Shown: piece after piece, positions 45,784-54,828 of the stretch
Layout of the letters: each line of letters begins with the position of its first letter
Position numbering within the stretch: the stretch's first letter is position 1
Position numbers and translations under genes: made by a program
Source of the DNA: Dechloromonas sp. TW-R-39-2
GTDB lineage: Bacteria > Pseudomonadota > Gammaproteobacteria > Burkholderiales > Rhodocyclaceae
DNA: 64,000 bases
Assembly: GCF_016864195.1 (NCBI RefSeq)
Contig: NZ_CP045202.1
Coordinates: 1,085,001 to 1,149,000 of the forward strand
Direction of reading: 5' to 3'
Notes under the pieces: model-generated
The model's database searches: none
Told to the model about the DNA's origin: nothing
What the model saw: the letters and a program-made list of their open reading frames with translations, nothing else

Positions 45784-47313
45784 GCGGCGGCTGCCGCGCC
45801 AGCCCCGCAGGCTGCAGCACCGGCTCCGGCTGCTGCGCCGGTGGCGGCTCCGGTCGCCGGCAGCCATGCCGGCGGTGCCGACATCGAGTGCGAGATGCTC
45901 GTCCTCGGCGCCGGCCCCGGTGGCTATTCGGCCGCTTTCCGCTCGGCCGACCTCGGGATGAAGACCGTGATCGTCGAGCGTTACGCCACCCTCGGCGGTG
46001 TCTGCCTGAACGTTGGCTGCATCCCGTCCAAGGCGCTGCTGCACGTTGCTGCGGTGATCGAGGAGGCAGAGCATGCCAACGATCTCGGCGTTACCTTCGC
46101 CGCGCCGCAAGTCGATATCGACAAGCTGCGCGCCCACAAGGACAAGGTTGTCGGCAAGCTGACCGGCGGTCTGGCCGGTATGGCCAAGGGTCGCAAGGTC
46201 GACATCGTGCGCGGTTTCGGCACCTTCCTCGACCCGCACCACATCGAGGTTGAAGTCACCGAAGGTACGGGGCAGGACAAGACCGGTAGCAAGAAGGTCA
46301 TCAAGTTCCAGAAGTGCATCATTGCTGCCGGTTCAGCTGCGGTGCATCTGCCTTTCATCCCGAAGGACCCGCGCATTGTCGATTCGACCGGCGCGCTCGA
46401 ACTGCGTTTCGTGCCGCAGAAGATGCTGGTCATCGGCGGCGGCATCATCGGCCTGGAAATGGCCACCGTCTACTCGACGCTGGGCGCCAAGGTCGATGTC
46501 GTCGAAATGATGGATGGCCTGATGCAAGGCCCTGATCGCGATGCCGTCAAGGTCTGGGAAAAGCAGAATACGCATCGCTTCGACAAGATCATGCTGAAAA
46601 CCAAGACTGTCGCGGTCGACGCCAAGGAAGACGGTCTTTACGTGACGTTCGAAGGCGAAGGCGTGTCGTCCGAGCCGGTCAAGTACGACATGATCCTGCA
46701 AGCCGCCGGCCGCGCGCCGAATGGCAAGAAGATCGGTGCCGACAAGGCGGGCGTTGCGGTTACTGACCGTGGCTTCATCAATGTCGATGCCCAGATGCGG
46801 ACCAATGTGCCGCACATCTTCGCCATCGGCGACGTCGTCGGCAACCCGATGCTGGCGCACAAAGCCGTGCATGAAGCCCACGTCGCGGCCGAAGTGGCGG
46901 CTGGTCACAAGGCCGCTTTCGACGCGACCGTGATCCCGGGCGTTGCCTACACCCATCCGGAAGTGGCATGGGTTGGCTATACCGAGGAACAGGCCAAGAA
47001 GGAAGGCCGCAAGGTCGAGTCCGCCAAGTTCCCGTGGGCAGCCTCTGGCCGCGCCATCGCCAATGGTGCCGATTACGGCTTTACCAAGCTGATCTTCGAT
47101 GCCGAAACGCATCGCGTCATCGGCGGGGCGATTGTCGGCCCGAACGCCGGCGACATGATCGGCGAAGTTTGTCTGGCCATTGAAATGGGTTGCGACTCGG
47201 TCGATATCGGCAAAACCATTCACCCGCACCCGACGCTGGGCGAAACAGTGGGCATGGCGGCCGAAGTGGCGCACGGTACTTGTACCGACGTGCCGGCGCC
47301 ACGCAAGAAATAG
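45544..47313 (+). CDS. lpdA: Dihydrolipoamide dehydrogenase (E3) with an N-terminal lipoyl domain
   Basis: 589 aa, about 115 longer than a plain E3 because of an N-terminal lipoyl domain (ESDKATMDVPSPVEG) and an Ala/Pro linker. The flavoprotein part has LGAGPGGYSAAFRSADLG for FAD and TLGGVCLNVGCIPSKALL with the redox-active disulfide. VIGGGIIGLEMATVYSTLG is the NAD loop, and the C-terminal GKTIHPHPTLGE carries the catalytic His-Glu. It reoxidises lipoyl groups with NAD. The lipoyl-E3 fusion is known in betaproteobacterial pdh operons. A terminator follows. Confidence 0.97.
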   Translation: MSQLIEVKVPDIGDFAEVPVIELFVKVGDSIKVDDAIVTLESDKATMDVPSPVEGVVKEVLVQLGAKVAEGALLIKVETGAAAAAPAPQAAAPAPAAAPVAAPVAGSHAGGADIECEMLVLGAGPGGYSAAFRSADLGMKTVIVERYATLGGVCLNVGCIPSKALLHVAAVIEEAEHANDLGVTFAAPQVDIDKLRAHKDKVVGKLTGGLAGMAKGRKVDIVRGFGTFLDPHHIEVEVTEGTGQDKTGSKKVIKFQKCIIAAGSAAVHLPFIPKDPRIVDSTGALELRFVPQKMLVIGGGIIGLEMATVYSTLGAKVDVVEMMDGLMQGPDRDAVKVWEKQNTHRFDKIMLKTKTVAVDAKEDGLYVTFEGEGVSSEPVKYDMILQAAGRAPNGKKIGADKAGVAVTDRGFINVDAQMRTNVPHIFAIGDVVGNPMLAHKAVHEAHVAAEVAAGHKAAFDATVIPGVAYTHPEVAWVGYTEEQAKKEGRKVESAKFPWAASGRAIANGADYGFTKLIFDAETHRVIGGAIVGPNAGDMIGEVCLAIEMGCDSVDIGKTIHPHPTLGETVGMAAEVAHGTCTDVPAPRKK

Positions 47314-47352
47314 TTTTTACGGTTCTTCTCTGCGCCGCAAGGCGTTCGGTTT

Positions 47353-47381
47353 GGGCGACGGTGACACCGTCGCCCTTTTTT
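47353..47381 (+). terminator. Terminator of the aceE-aceF-lpdA operon
   Basis: Perfect 9-bp GC-rich stem GGGCGACGG / CCGTCGCCC (47353-47361 with 47367-47375), 5-nt loop, then TTTTTT. Confidence 0.92.
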
Positions 47382-47397
47382 ATGCTAAAAACCGGCG

Positions 47398-47886
47398 ATG
47401 ACTTCCATTCCGCTTCCCCGTCGCTCTCCTGAAGAGCAAGCCCGCCTTGAGGCTACGCTGCGCGATGTTTTCGAACATAAGCTCTGTTTCAACGAACTGC
47501 TCGGCTTCAAGGTCGAATCGCTCGATCCGGCAGCCCCGAAAATCAGTTTTGCCATGCGCCCCGACCTGATCGGGCACTTCCTGCATGGGCGCCTGCACGG
47601 CGGCGTAATTGCCACGGTGCTCGACACCGTCGGCGGCCTGGCGGCAACGGTCGCCATCGCCGAAAAATTCAACAGCGAAACAACCGAACAGGTCGGTCAT
47701 CGTTTTGGCCGGATCGGTACCATCGATCTACGAACCGATTATCTGCATCAGGGGATCGGTAAAAAATTTACGGCCACCGGACGGATTACCCGTCTCGGCG
47801 GCCGTATTGCTTCGGTCCAGATGACCCTGGAGAACGATGCCGGTCAGTTGATTGCAACCGGCTGCGCCTCCTACGTCATCAGCTAG
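47398..47886 (+). CDS. Hotdog-fold thioesterase (PaaI/YigI-like)
   Basis: 162 aa. Hotdog-fold marks are GHFLHGRLHGGVIATVLDTVGG (residues about 60-81, with the active-site His-Gly-Gly and Asp) and RTDYLHQGIGKKFTATGRI. It likely hydrolyses an acyl-CoA; the substrate is unknown. It lies 84 bp after lpdA behind a strong terminator, so it needs its own promoter. Its stop directly abuts the ppk2 stop on the opposite strand (no gap). Confidence 0.85.
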   Translation: MTSIPLPRRSPEEQARLEATLRDVFEHKLCFNELLGFKVESLDPAAPKISFAMRPDLIGHFLHGRLHGGVIATVLDTVGGLAATVAIAEKFNSETTEQVGHRFGRIGTIDLRTDYLHQGIGKKFTATGRITRLGGRIASVQMTLENDAGQLIATGCASYVIS

Positions 47887-49014
47887 TTACAGAATCGGCA
47901 GCCCCTGCTGTTCGCCACGTTCATACACCACGTTGGCGCGGCCGACGATCAGCGGGTCGAGATTGCCGATCCGGTCCGTATCCTTGTTGGTGTAAGGCAG
48001 TTTGTGCAGGACATAGCGCATGGCGTTGAGTCGTGCGCGCTTCTTGCAATTCGACTTGATCACCGTCCACGGCGCATCGGCGGTATCGGTATGGAAGAAC
48101 ATCGCTTCCTTGGCCTTGGTGTAGTCGTCCCATTTGTCGAGTGAGGCCATGTCGATCGGCGACAACTTCCACTGCTTGAGCGGATGTACCTTGCGTTCGC
48201 CGAAACGACGACGTTGCTCTTCTCGGCTGACCGAGAACCAGAACTTGATCAGATGGGTGCCGTTGCGCGCCAGCATACGCTCGAATTCCGGCGCCTGACG
48301 GACAAATTCGGCGTATTCCTGGTCGGAGCAGAAACCCATTACCCGTTCGACACCGGAGCGGTTGTACCACGAGCGGTCGAATAGCACGATTTCGCCGTTG
48401 GTCGGCAGGTGCTGCACGTAACGCTGGAAGTACCATTGGCCGCGTTCGATTTCGCTCGGTTTTTCCAGTGCGACGACACGTGCGCCGCGTGGGTTCAGGT
48501 GTTCCATGAAGCGCTTGATGGTGCCGCCCTTGCCGGCTGCATCGCGGCCTTCGAACAGGATGACGACCTTCTGCCCGGTTTCCTTGACCCACGCTTGCAA
48601 CTTGAGCAACTCGACCTGCAGGCGGTATTTCTGCCGCTCATAGTTGCGGCGCTGCATCAGGTTTTTGTACGGATAGCCGCCGTCGCGCCAGTCCTTGGCC
48701 AGTTCTTCATCCGGCGTTGTCGGTTGCTCGCCGGTCAGGATGCCTTGCTGCTTGAGCAGGTTTTTGAGCAGTGCGGCGGATTCTTCCGGCGGCATGCCGG
48801 CGATGACGTCGCGCATGGCGCCGAGTTTTGACTCCTGGGCGCCGTCGACCGCAGCTTTCACGGTGAAGGATTCGATACCCGACTGACTCAGGCTGGGCGG
48901 GCGGTCACCCAGGTTGGCCGGCCTGGCCTTGACCTGGCGTGCTGCCGGTTTTTTCGGCGCGGTCGCAGTCGTTGCGACCAGCGGTTTCGTACTTGTTTTT
49001 TTTGTAGTGACCAT
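47887..49014 (-). CDS. ppk2: Polyphosphate kinase 2 family protein
   Basis: 375 aa. Walker A GRDAAGKGGTIKRF, the lid/Walker B segment FDRSWYNRSGVERVMGF, and FWFSVSREEQRRRF are typical of single-domain PPK2, which transfers phosphate between polyphosphate and nucleotides. The N-terminal 40 residues are basic and rich in Thr, Ala, Lys and Pro (TTKKTSTKPLVATTATAPKK) and probably disordered. ATG 49014 has AGGAGAG upstream. PPK2 class (ADP- or AMP-preferring) is not decided here. sixA lies just upstream. Confidence 0.92.
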   Translation of the reverse strand: MVTTKKTSTKPLVATTATAPKKPAARQVKARPANLGDRPPSLSQSGIESFTVKAAVDGAQESKLGAMRDVIAGMPPEESAALLKNLLKQQGILTGEQPTTPDEELAKDWRDGGYPYKNLMQRRNYERQKYRLQVELLKLQAWVKETGQKVVILFEGRDAAGKGGTIKRFMEHLNPRGARVVALEKPSEIERGQWYFQRYVQHLPTNGEIVLFDRSWYNRSGVERVMGFCSDQEYAEFVRQAPEFERMLARNGTHLIKFWFSVSREEQRRRFGERKVHPLKQWKLSPIDMASLDKWDDYTKAKEAMFFHTDTADAPWTVIKSNCKKRARLNAMRYVLHKLPYTNKDTDRIGNLDPLIVGRANVVYERGEQQGLPIL

Positions 49015-49071
49015 GCCCTCTCCTGACGTTAATGGGAAAAGGTTCATTTCACGCCTAAGCGGGGCGCTTGT

Positions 49072-49527
49072 CTAGTCCAGTAATTCTGCCGGGAGTACAG
49101 CGCGCAGAACGGTTTGCGTTTCACCGCGTCGAACGCGGTTGCTGAGCCACCACAAGGCGCCTTTCTTGATCGTCCATTCGGCTTCATGGCCGGCGAGCAG
49201 TAGCGATGCCATGCGGCCGAGTGAAGGCTGGTGGCCGATGATCAGCACCGAGCCATTGGCATTGGGCCAGCCCGAGGCGGCAATCAATTCGGATACACAG
49301 GCTTCCGGACCGATCTTGCGGTGGGTTTCGAAAGGCAGTTTGAGCGCTTCGGCTGTTTGCTGAGTGCGGACCGACGGGCTGACGATGATGCGCAAATCCT
49401 TCGGTTGGTGGGCGTGAATCCACGCGGCCATCAACCGGGCCTGCTTTTCGCCGCGCTCGGTGAGCCGGCGTTTCATGTCTTCTTCGCCATCCTCCGCTTC
49501 AGCGTGGCGCCACAACAACAAATCCAT
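49072..49527 (-). CDS. sixA: Phosphohistidine phosphatase SixA
   Basis: 151 aa histidine-phosphatase-superfamily protein. The phospho-acceptor motif is LLLWRHAEAED at residues 2-12, with VSPSVRTQQTAEAL and LIIGHQPSLG completing the active site. In E. coli SixA removes phosphate from Hpt-type histidines. Its presence near several Hpt domains in this window is suggestive, not proof. Start ATG 49527 (MDLLLWRH). It is on the same strand as ppk2, 57 bp upstream of that gene. Confidence 0.88.
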   Translation of the reverse strand: MDLLLWRHAEAEDGEEDMKRRLTERGEKQARLMAAWIHAHQPKDLRIIVSPSVRTQQTAEALKLPFETHRKIGPEACVSELIAASGWPNANGSVLIIGHQPSLGRMASLLLAGHEAEWTIKKGALWWLSNRVRRGETQTVLRAVLPAELLD

Positions 49528-49613
49528 GGTCGTGCTCGTACTCTGGGTCAAAGGCCGCATGATGAAGGTTTCATGTTACGGGGATATTTCATCGCTGGTG
49601 CCCGCTGTCCCGG

Positions 49614-51965
49614 TCAGTTATTTTCGAGTCGGCTGTAATCAAGAATGGCTGCCTCATTGGGCGTTCTCTGGCGCCAGTCGGCATGAATGGCGTCGCTCAA
49701 TGGCCAGAAGCGCGGATCGGTCCGGCGAATGCCGAAGCGTTCGGTCAGGCGAACCAAGTCTTCATTACTCGACAGGCCGGCAACTGCCTGGCTGAAAAAT
49801 GACAGTTCCGATGCGTCGACCGCAAAAATGGCGTTCGGATAGGCGCCGACCACGCCATCGAGTGCAAGCAGCGTATCTTCTTGCGGCAAGCGCCGCGTCG
49901 CCTCCCTGAAAAGTTCGGCGACGTTGCTGTGTGCGCTGTTGCGAATCAGCGATACGACATGAAGCCGGCCATCGTTCTGAGTGATCGCCAGCAGGCTGTT
50001 TTCAGGCATGTGGGAAGCCGCGATGCCGTGCGTTGCCGATAGTTGTCGAAGTGCTCCCAGAGCAATCGCCGACCATTCGCTGGCCTTGAAATCGAGCGTG
50101 CTGTCACGAATCTCCGACATGCGTTGCTGCAGGATTTGGTACAGCTCGTCGAGCGGCGATTTGCTGCGATAGCGCATGCCGCTTTCCTTGGGGAAGTAAC
50201 TGGTTGCATCGGCAAAATACCGGATGTGGGGTTCGCTGCGTCCGCGATACCAGCGGTCGAGTACCGGTTGGCGTGCCTTGAGCGGCAGCAGGGTGAGGAA
50301 ATTCTGTTCGCCTTCCATGCGCAGGAAATCCATGTACAGCCGGGTGGCAACCTGATGGCCGAGGTTGCCATAGACATCGAAGCCGGCAACCAGCAAGTAA
50401 TGCATCCGTTCGAACAGCGGGTAGCCGAGGAGCAAGGTGGTTTGCGGGCGCTCTCCCGCCAGGCCGCGGACAACCGAGGCACTGTCGAAGTGGCGGAAAA
50501 CGGTTAGCGCGGCATTCGGGTTCTTGCCGTCACCATCCCACAGATTACGGACATTGGGCAGGAATTCGCGTGTTGCCGAGCGCGCCAGGATGTTGCTTTT
50601 TGTTTCGAGATACTGGCTTTCGAGTTTTGCATACTGGCGCCATGCGAGGAGCCCGGCTGTGCTTTCATGTTCGGCTGGCAGGCGTAGCGCTGGGGTGGCG
50701 GCATCGAGCATGGCATTCATCAGCTTTGTTTCCTTGCTGTCCGGGGCAACGAAGACCACCCAGAAATGATCGTTGATCACATTCAGAGCGACTTGTCCGC
50801 GACAAACCGGCCCTTTCATGAAGCCCATCAGCGTGAACTGGGCTTCGTCGAGCATGAAACGGTAGCGGGCATCGACCGGGAGCGAACGGAAGGTGACAAA
50901 AGGATTCGATGCTTGTTCCGGGGCATAACCGGGGAGTTCGACAACCGGGTAATCCGCCGTAATGAACCACTCGCGCAAACGGGCCATGCGTGCGGCGTCG
51001 AGTTTGAGCGGCATGTGCTTTTTGGCCACCGAGGTGGCTTCCATGCGCTTCAGGCGGTAATACACACGATCGGTCGCCGGGTCGTCGTACGGTCGACGGG
51101 TGGCGATCAGGCGAATTGGCTGACCGGGTGGCGTGCTGCTGCGGACCAGTTCGAAAAAATGTCCGGGCCATTCATCAAAGTGGAAATGCCCGATGTACCA
51201 ATGCTCGAAGATATAGCGCGCCATCAGGCGTGACTTCAGGTCGTCCCCGTTGAGAAAGCTTTCCCAGTCGGCAACCTGGGTTTGTACCGCTTGTGGCACC
51301 GGGGGTGGTGGGGAATAAGGGGCGCCGGCTTCGATCCAGCGGGTCAGCGTACGATGTTCTGCGCTGGAGATTGGTGGCAGGCCGAAGGGCATGCCGCGGG
51401 TTGGATGGCTGCGGGTGTAGAGATCGAGTCCCTCGGCGGCCACGCACTGAGCGCTGCGATCGAGTGAAAAATCAATATCCGGATCATTCTGCGGTCCGAT
51501 CCGGGGGCCGGGGTTTTCCTGTTTCAGGGTCAGCAAGCGGTGCATGACGCCCGCTTCACGATTGGCTTCAAGGCTGGGTTGGCGTTCGTTGAGGACCGGG
51601 AAGAAGCCCATCTGCCGCCATTCGACATTGCTTTGTGCATCAATGCCGAGCCGCGTTGGCTGGGCTGCAAGTAGGCGGGCGGCGGCATAGACGACTTCCG
51701 GGTTGGCGCCACGGGTCAGGCCGGCGTAACTGGTCAAGTTGAGTTGGCAGGGGGCGTCATAGCAGGCGTGGCAAGTGACACAGCGCTGATCGAGAATTGG
51801 CTGGATATCTTTTTGATAGTCCGGCGCGGAGGCCGGAGCGCCTGTTGGGCGTAGGTCAAAGCGTGCCGGATCGGCCGGACCGTAGCGATCTTCAAGCTGC
51901 AGGGCAACGACGGTGGCACAGCCTGCCAACAATAGAACGATGAACAACGTGAGCAGGCGGCGCAT
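49614..51965 (-). CDS. cti: Fatty acid cis/trans isomerase
   Basis: 783 aa periplasmic c-type haem protein that converts cis to trans unsaturated fatty acids in membrane lipids under solvent or heat stress. Lipoprotein-like signal LLTLFIVLLLAGC with Cys16. The haem motif RCVTCHACYDAPC is near residue 62. Family blocks include FEHWYIGHFHFDEWPGHFF and NVINDHFWVVFVAPDS. The length is typical. The lipobox is notable, since Cti is usually described as periplasmic. It stands alone on the minus strand. Confidence 0.93.
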   Translation of the reverse strand: MRRLLTLFIVLLLAGCATVVALQLEDRYGPADPARFDLRPTGAPASAPDYQKDIQPILDQRCVTCHACYDAPCQLNLTSYAGLTRGANPEVVYAAARLLAAQPTRLGIDAQSNVEWRQMGFFPVLNERQPSLEANREAGVMHRLLTLKQENPGPRIGPQNDPDIDFSLDRSAQCVAAEGLDLYTRSHPTRGMPFGLPPISSAEHRTLTRWIEAGAPYSPPPPVPQAVQTQVADWESFLNGDDLKSRLMARYIFEHWYIGHFHFDEWPGHFFELVRSSTPPGQPIRLIATRRPYDDPATDRVYYRLKRMEATSVAKKHMPLKLDAARMARLREWFITADYPVVELPGYAPEQASNPFVTFRSLPVDARYRFMLDEAQFTLMGFMKGPVCRGQVALNVINDHFWVVFVAPDSKETKLMNAMLDAATPALRLPAEHESTAGLLAWRQYAKLESQYLETKSNILARSATREFLPNVRNLWDGDGKNPNAALTVFRHFDSASVVRGLAGERPQTTLLLGYPLFERMHYLLVAGFDVYGNLGHQVATRLYMDFLRMEGEQNFLTLLPLKARQPVLDRWYRGRSEPHIRYFADATSYFPKESGMRYRSKSPLDELYQILQQRMSEIRDSTLDFKASEWSAIALGALRQLSATHGIAASHMPENSLLAITQNDGRLHVVSLIRNSAHSNVAELFREATRRLPQEDTLLALDGVVGAYPNAIFAVDASELSFFSQAVAGLSSNEDLVRLTERFGIRRTDPRFWPLSDAIHADWRQRTPNEAAILDYSRLENN

Positions 51966-52084
51966 GGCTGATTTTCGAGTCGATGTTCAAGTGGCTCAAA
52001 AGTCTATTTTCTTCATCGCGGGAAGTAAAGATGCGAGGGGAGGGCAGCTGCTTGCCCTGCACCCTCCCGGGGTGATGCTTCAGG

Positions 52085-52546
52085 TCATGACGTAAAAGTG
52101 TCGGGCATTTGCAGGGCGATGACTTCGCCGCGTGCCGTGGCGATGCCTTCCGCGTAGACCGTAGCTTCGACAACCACTTTGCGCCCCTTGATTTCCTTGA
52201 TACGTCCGCGAATCTCCAGTTGCGGGCCGAGCGGCGTGGGTTTCAGGTAGCTGACTTGCAGCGAACCGGTGACAAAGCGAAAGGCCGGCAAGCTATCCAT
52301 TGCCCTGTTTTCCGCACGGTACATCGCTGCGGCGGCGGTTCCCGTGCCATGGCAGTCAATCAGCGAGGCCAGCAGGCCGCCATAGACAAACCCCGGAATG
52401 GCGGTGTGTTCAGGACGTGGCTGGAAGCGGGTTACCGTTTCGTCGCCTTCCCAGACTGTCTTGATTTGATGGCCGTCGTGATTCAGTCGGCCGCAGCCGT
52501 AGCAGTGTGCGACGTTCTCGGGGTAATACTCCTGAAAGGCTTGCAT
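52085..52546 (-). CDS. Hotdog-fold thioesterase (PaaI family) with an N-terminal Cys motif
   Basis: 153 aa. The hotdog core includes PGFVYGGLLASLIDCHGTGTA and VSYLKPTPLGPQLEIRGRI. Before it, HCYGCGRLNHDGHQIK contains a CxxC pair near residues 15-18, a common feature of this thioesterase subgroup. It probably acts on an acyl-CoA. It is upstream of cti by 120 bp; a shared role in lipid handling is possible but unproven. That gap holds a GC-rich imperfect stem without a T-run. Confidence 0.83.
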   Translation of the reverse strand: MQAFQEYYPENVAHCYGCGRLNHDGHQIKTVWEGDETVTRFQPRPEHTAIPGFVYGGLLASLIDCHGTGTAAAAMYRAENRAMDSLPAFRFVTGSLQVSYLKPTPLGPQLEIRGRIKEIKGRKVVVEATVYAEGIATARGEVIALQMPDTFTS

Positions 52547-52871
52547 GGGTAATCCTGTTCATTGTTGATCCGGATGCATGCTAGGTCAGTCATCCTGAGG
52601 TGCCCATTGCCAAGCCAGACAGGAAAGATGCAGATTCTGACAATCGCAATTTTCGAGGTTTTGAAAGGGAGTGCTCTGCGTTTGAGTTTATGACAAGTGT
52701 TACCATGCGCCCTTTACTATTTCTTACAAATGAGGCGCTTGGCTCCCCTATACTGCCTCCTGTATAGCCCATCCGGGGTTAGCTGAACGACTCTTTGCCG
52801 ACGGGTTTTAGCTGTTTGGTACGTTCAAGGCCCTTTGGCTCGATTGAAGACTTTTTGGATTGTCCGCATAT
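52547..52871. other. Intergenic region upstream of the TolC-like gene
   Basis: About 325 bp between divergent genes. I see a TATACT -10-like element near 52747-52752 (CCCCTATACTGCC) without a well-spaced -35, and a TATGACAAGTGTTACCATG stretch near 52688-52706. No RNA gene or ORF is supported. Confidence 0.4.
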
Positions 52872-54734
52872 ATGAAACCGAATGCATTTCTCGTTCTGCT
52901 CCTTTCAGTTGTTTTTCCCAGCCTTGGCCACAGTGCGCCGAGTTCGGAGGCACAGGGGACGTTGAAGGAGATTGCGCAGAAGGCAGTGCTGAACAGTCCT
53001 GAAGTGACGTCGAAGTGGCACAACTACAAGGCAGCGGAAGAAGAAATCGGCGTCGGCCGGGGCGGCTACTTTCCGCGGGTTGATTTCACGGCCGGGACCG
53101 GCCGGGAAAGCCTGGAACAGGCGCCGAGCAGCACGACGAACAAATACACGCGCAGCGGCTACGGCCTGAGCCTGAACCAGATCCTGTTCGACGGCTTTGC
53201 CACGCGCAACGAAGTTCGCCGCCTGGACAAGGCCCGGCTGGTTCGTTACTACGAACTGCTGGACGCCTCGGAAGCCGTTGCCCTGGAAGCCTCGCGCGCC
53301 TACCTTGATGTGCTGCGCTACCGCTTCCTGGTCAATCTGGCCGAAGACAACTACGTCCAGCACAAAGCGACCCACGAACAACTGCTGCGTCGCACACAAT
53401 CAGGCGTTGGTCGTCGGGTCGACCTTGAACAAGCCGGCAGCCGCCTGGCCCTGGCCGAAATCAACCTGACCACCGAAACGGCTAATTTGCACGACGTCAC
53501 GGCCCGCTACCAGCGCATCGTGAACAGCCAGCCACCCAGCGTGATCGTACCGCCCAGCCAGGTCAGCAGCGGCTTGCCCGCCAGCCAGAAAGCCGCACTG
53601 GACGTTCTGTACAAGAAAAACCCGACCCTGCTCGCCGCCGTCGAGAACACCGAAGCTGCCCAAAGCGAACTGGACGTCCGCCGCGCCGCCTACTCCCCCA
53701 AACTAGACCTGCGCGCCCGAACTGACAGCACCGACAACTACCTGGGCGCCAAAGGCGAACGGAACTACACCGTCGGCGAACTCGTCGTCAGCTTCAACCT
53801 CTTCAACGGCGGCGCCGACCGAGCCCGGGAAAAGCAATACATCGAGCGCAAGAACCTCTCGCTCGACCTGCGGGAAAAAGCCTGCCGCGATACCCGGCAA
53901 ACCCTGGCCATCGCCTACAACGACGTCGCCCGGCTGCGCGAACAAGCCACCGCCCTGGCCACACAAGTCAGCCTGCTGGAAAAGACCCGCGACGCCTATC
54001 GCGACCAGTTCAACGTCGGTCAGCGCACCCTGCTCGACCTGCTCGACACCGAAAACGAGTTGCTCAGTGCGCGTCGCAACGCCGTCAATGCAGACTCCGA
54101 CCTGAGCCTCGCCTACCTGCGGACCTACGCCGGCATGGGCACGCTCCTCGAACACCTGGGCCTGCAAAAGCTCGACACGCCGACCCCGGAAGCGAAAGAA
54201 CTCGCCCAGGTCGACCTGGCAGAACTCTGCCCGAACGAAACCGCCGGCGTACCGGTCCCGGACCGTGAAGCGCTGAATGCCCGTGCGATGGCCCAACTGC
54301 AAGTCAAACCGGTCCCCTTCGTCCCGGCAGCCTCGCCAGTGGCAGCCCCTGTGGCGGACAGCGAAGTCCTTTCGCGCGTCAAGGGCTGGGCCGCCGCTTG
54401 GGCAGCAAAAGACTACAACGCCTACAGCGGCTTCTATGCCCCGACCTTCACGCCGGATGGTGGGCTGTCGCGGGAAGACTGGGCGCAATTGCGTCGCAGC
54501 CGGATCTCGACGCGTGAGCACATCAATGTTGAGTTGCAGGATGTTAACGTTCGGATGGAAGGTGCCGATCGTGCGCGGGTCAGCTTCCGCCAGATCTATC
54601 AGTCGAACCGCTATAACGACACGACGCAGAAAGCCCTGGAAATGATTCTGGTGGGCGGCAAGTGGTTGATCAACCGGGAGAGCTCGGTGCCTTGCGGCGG
54701 TAGCACCACCGGTGGGTGCAAGTCCGTCAAGTGA
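52872..54734 (+). CDS. TolC-family outer-membrane efflux/secretion protein with a C-terminal NTF2-like domain
   Basis: 620 aa. Signal peptide (KPNAFLVLLLSVVFPSLGHS), then two TolC repeats covering about 25-440 (SLNQILFDGFATRNEVRRLD; VVSFNLFNGGADRAREKQY; QFNVGQRTLLDLLDTENEL), as in AggA/LapE-type type I secretion proteins. A Pro/Ala linker leads to an extra domain at about 500-610 (VKGWAAAWAAKDYNAYSGFY ... ILVGGKWLINRESS) that looks like an NTF2/SnoaL-like fold of the Cds6 kind. ATG 52872 is preferred over TTG 52860. No ABC or adaptor genes adjoin it. The middle is more C-ending than the ends. Confidence 0.87.
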   Translation: MKPNAFLVLLLSVVFPSLGHSAPSSEAQGTLKEIAQKAVLNSPEVTSKWHNYKAAEEEIGVGRGGYFPRVDFTAGTGRESLEQAPSSTTNKYTRSGYGLSLNQILFDGFATRNEVRRLDKARLVRYYELLDASEAVALEASRAYLDVLRYRFLVNLAEDNYVQHKATHEQLLRRTQSGVGRRVDLEQAGSRLALAEINLTTETANLHDVTARYQRIVNSQPPSVIVPPSQVSSGLPASQKAALDVLYKKNPTLLAAVENTEAAQSELDVRRAAYSPKLDLRARTDSTDNYLGAKGERNYTVGELVVSFNLFNGGADRAREKQYIERKNLSLDLREKACRDTRQTLAIAYNDVARLREQATALATQVSLLEKTRDAYRDQFNVGQRTLLDLLDTENELLSARRNAVNADSDLSLAYLRTYAGMGTLLEHLGLQKLDTPTPEAKELAQVDLAELCPNETAGVPVPDREALNARAMAQLQVKPVPFVPAASPVAAPVADSEVLSRVKGWAAAWAAKDYNAYSGFYAPTFTPDGGLSREDWAQLRRSRISTREHINVELQDVNVRMEGADRARVSFRQIYQSNRYNDTTQKALEMILVGGKWLINRESSVPCGGSTTGGCKSVK

Positions 54735-54775
54735 TCCGTTTCCGGTTCTGATTTTCTTCGGAACCGGATGCTTTC

Positions 54776-54811
54776 AAAGAAAAGGCCACGCAGTTGCGTG
54801 GCCTTTTCTTT
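54776..54811. terminator. Bidirectional terminator between the TolC-like gene and the OmpR-type regulator
   Basis: Near-perfect 16-bp stem built on AAAGGCCACGCA / TGCGTGGCCTTT with a tiny loop near 54792-54795, flanked by A-run and T-run so it can act for both convergent genes. Confidence 0.85.
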
Positions 54812-54828
54812 GTTTCGAAAAAATATTC

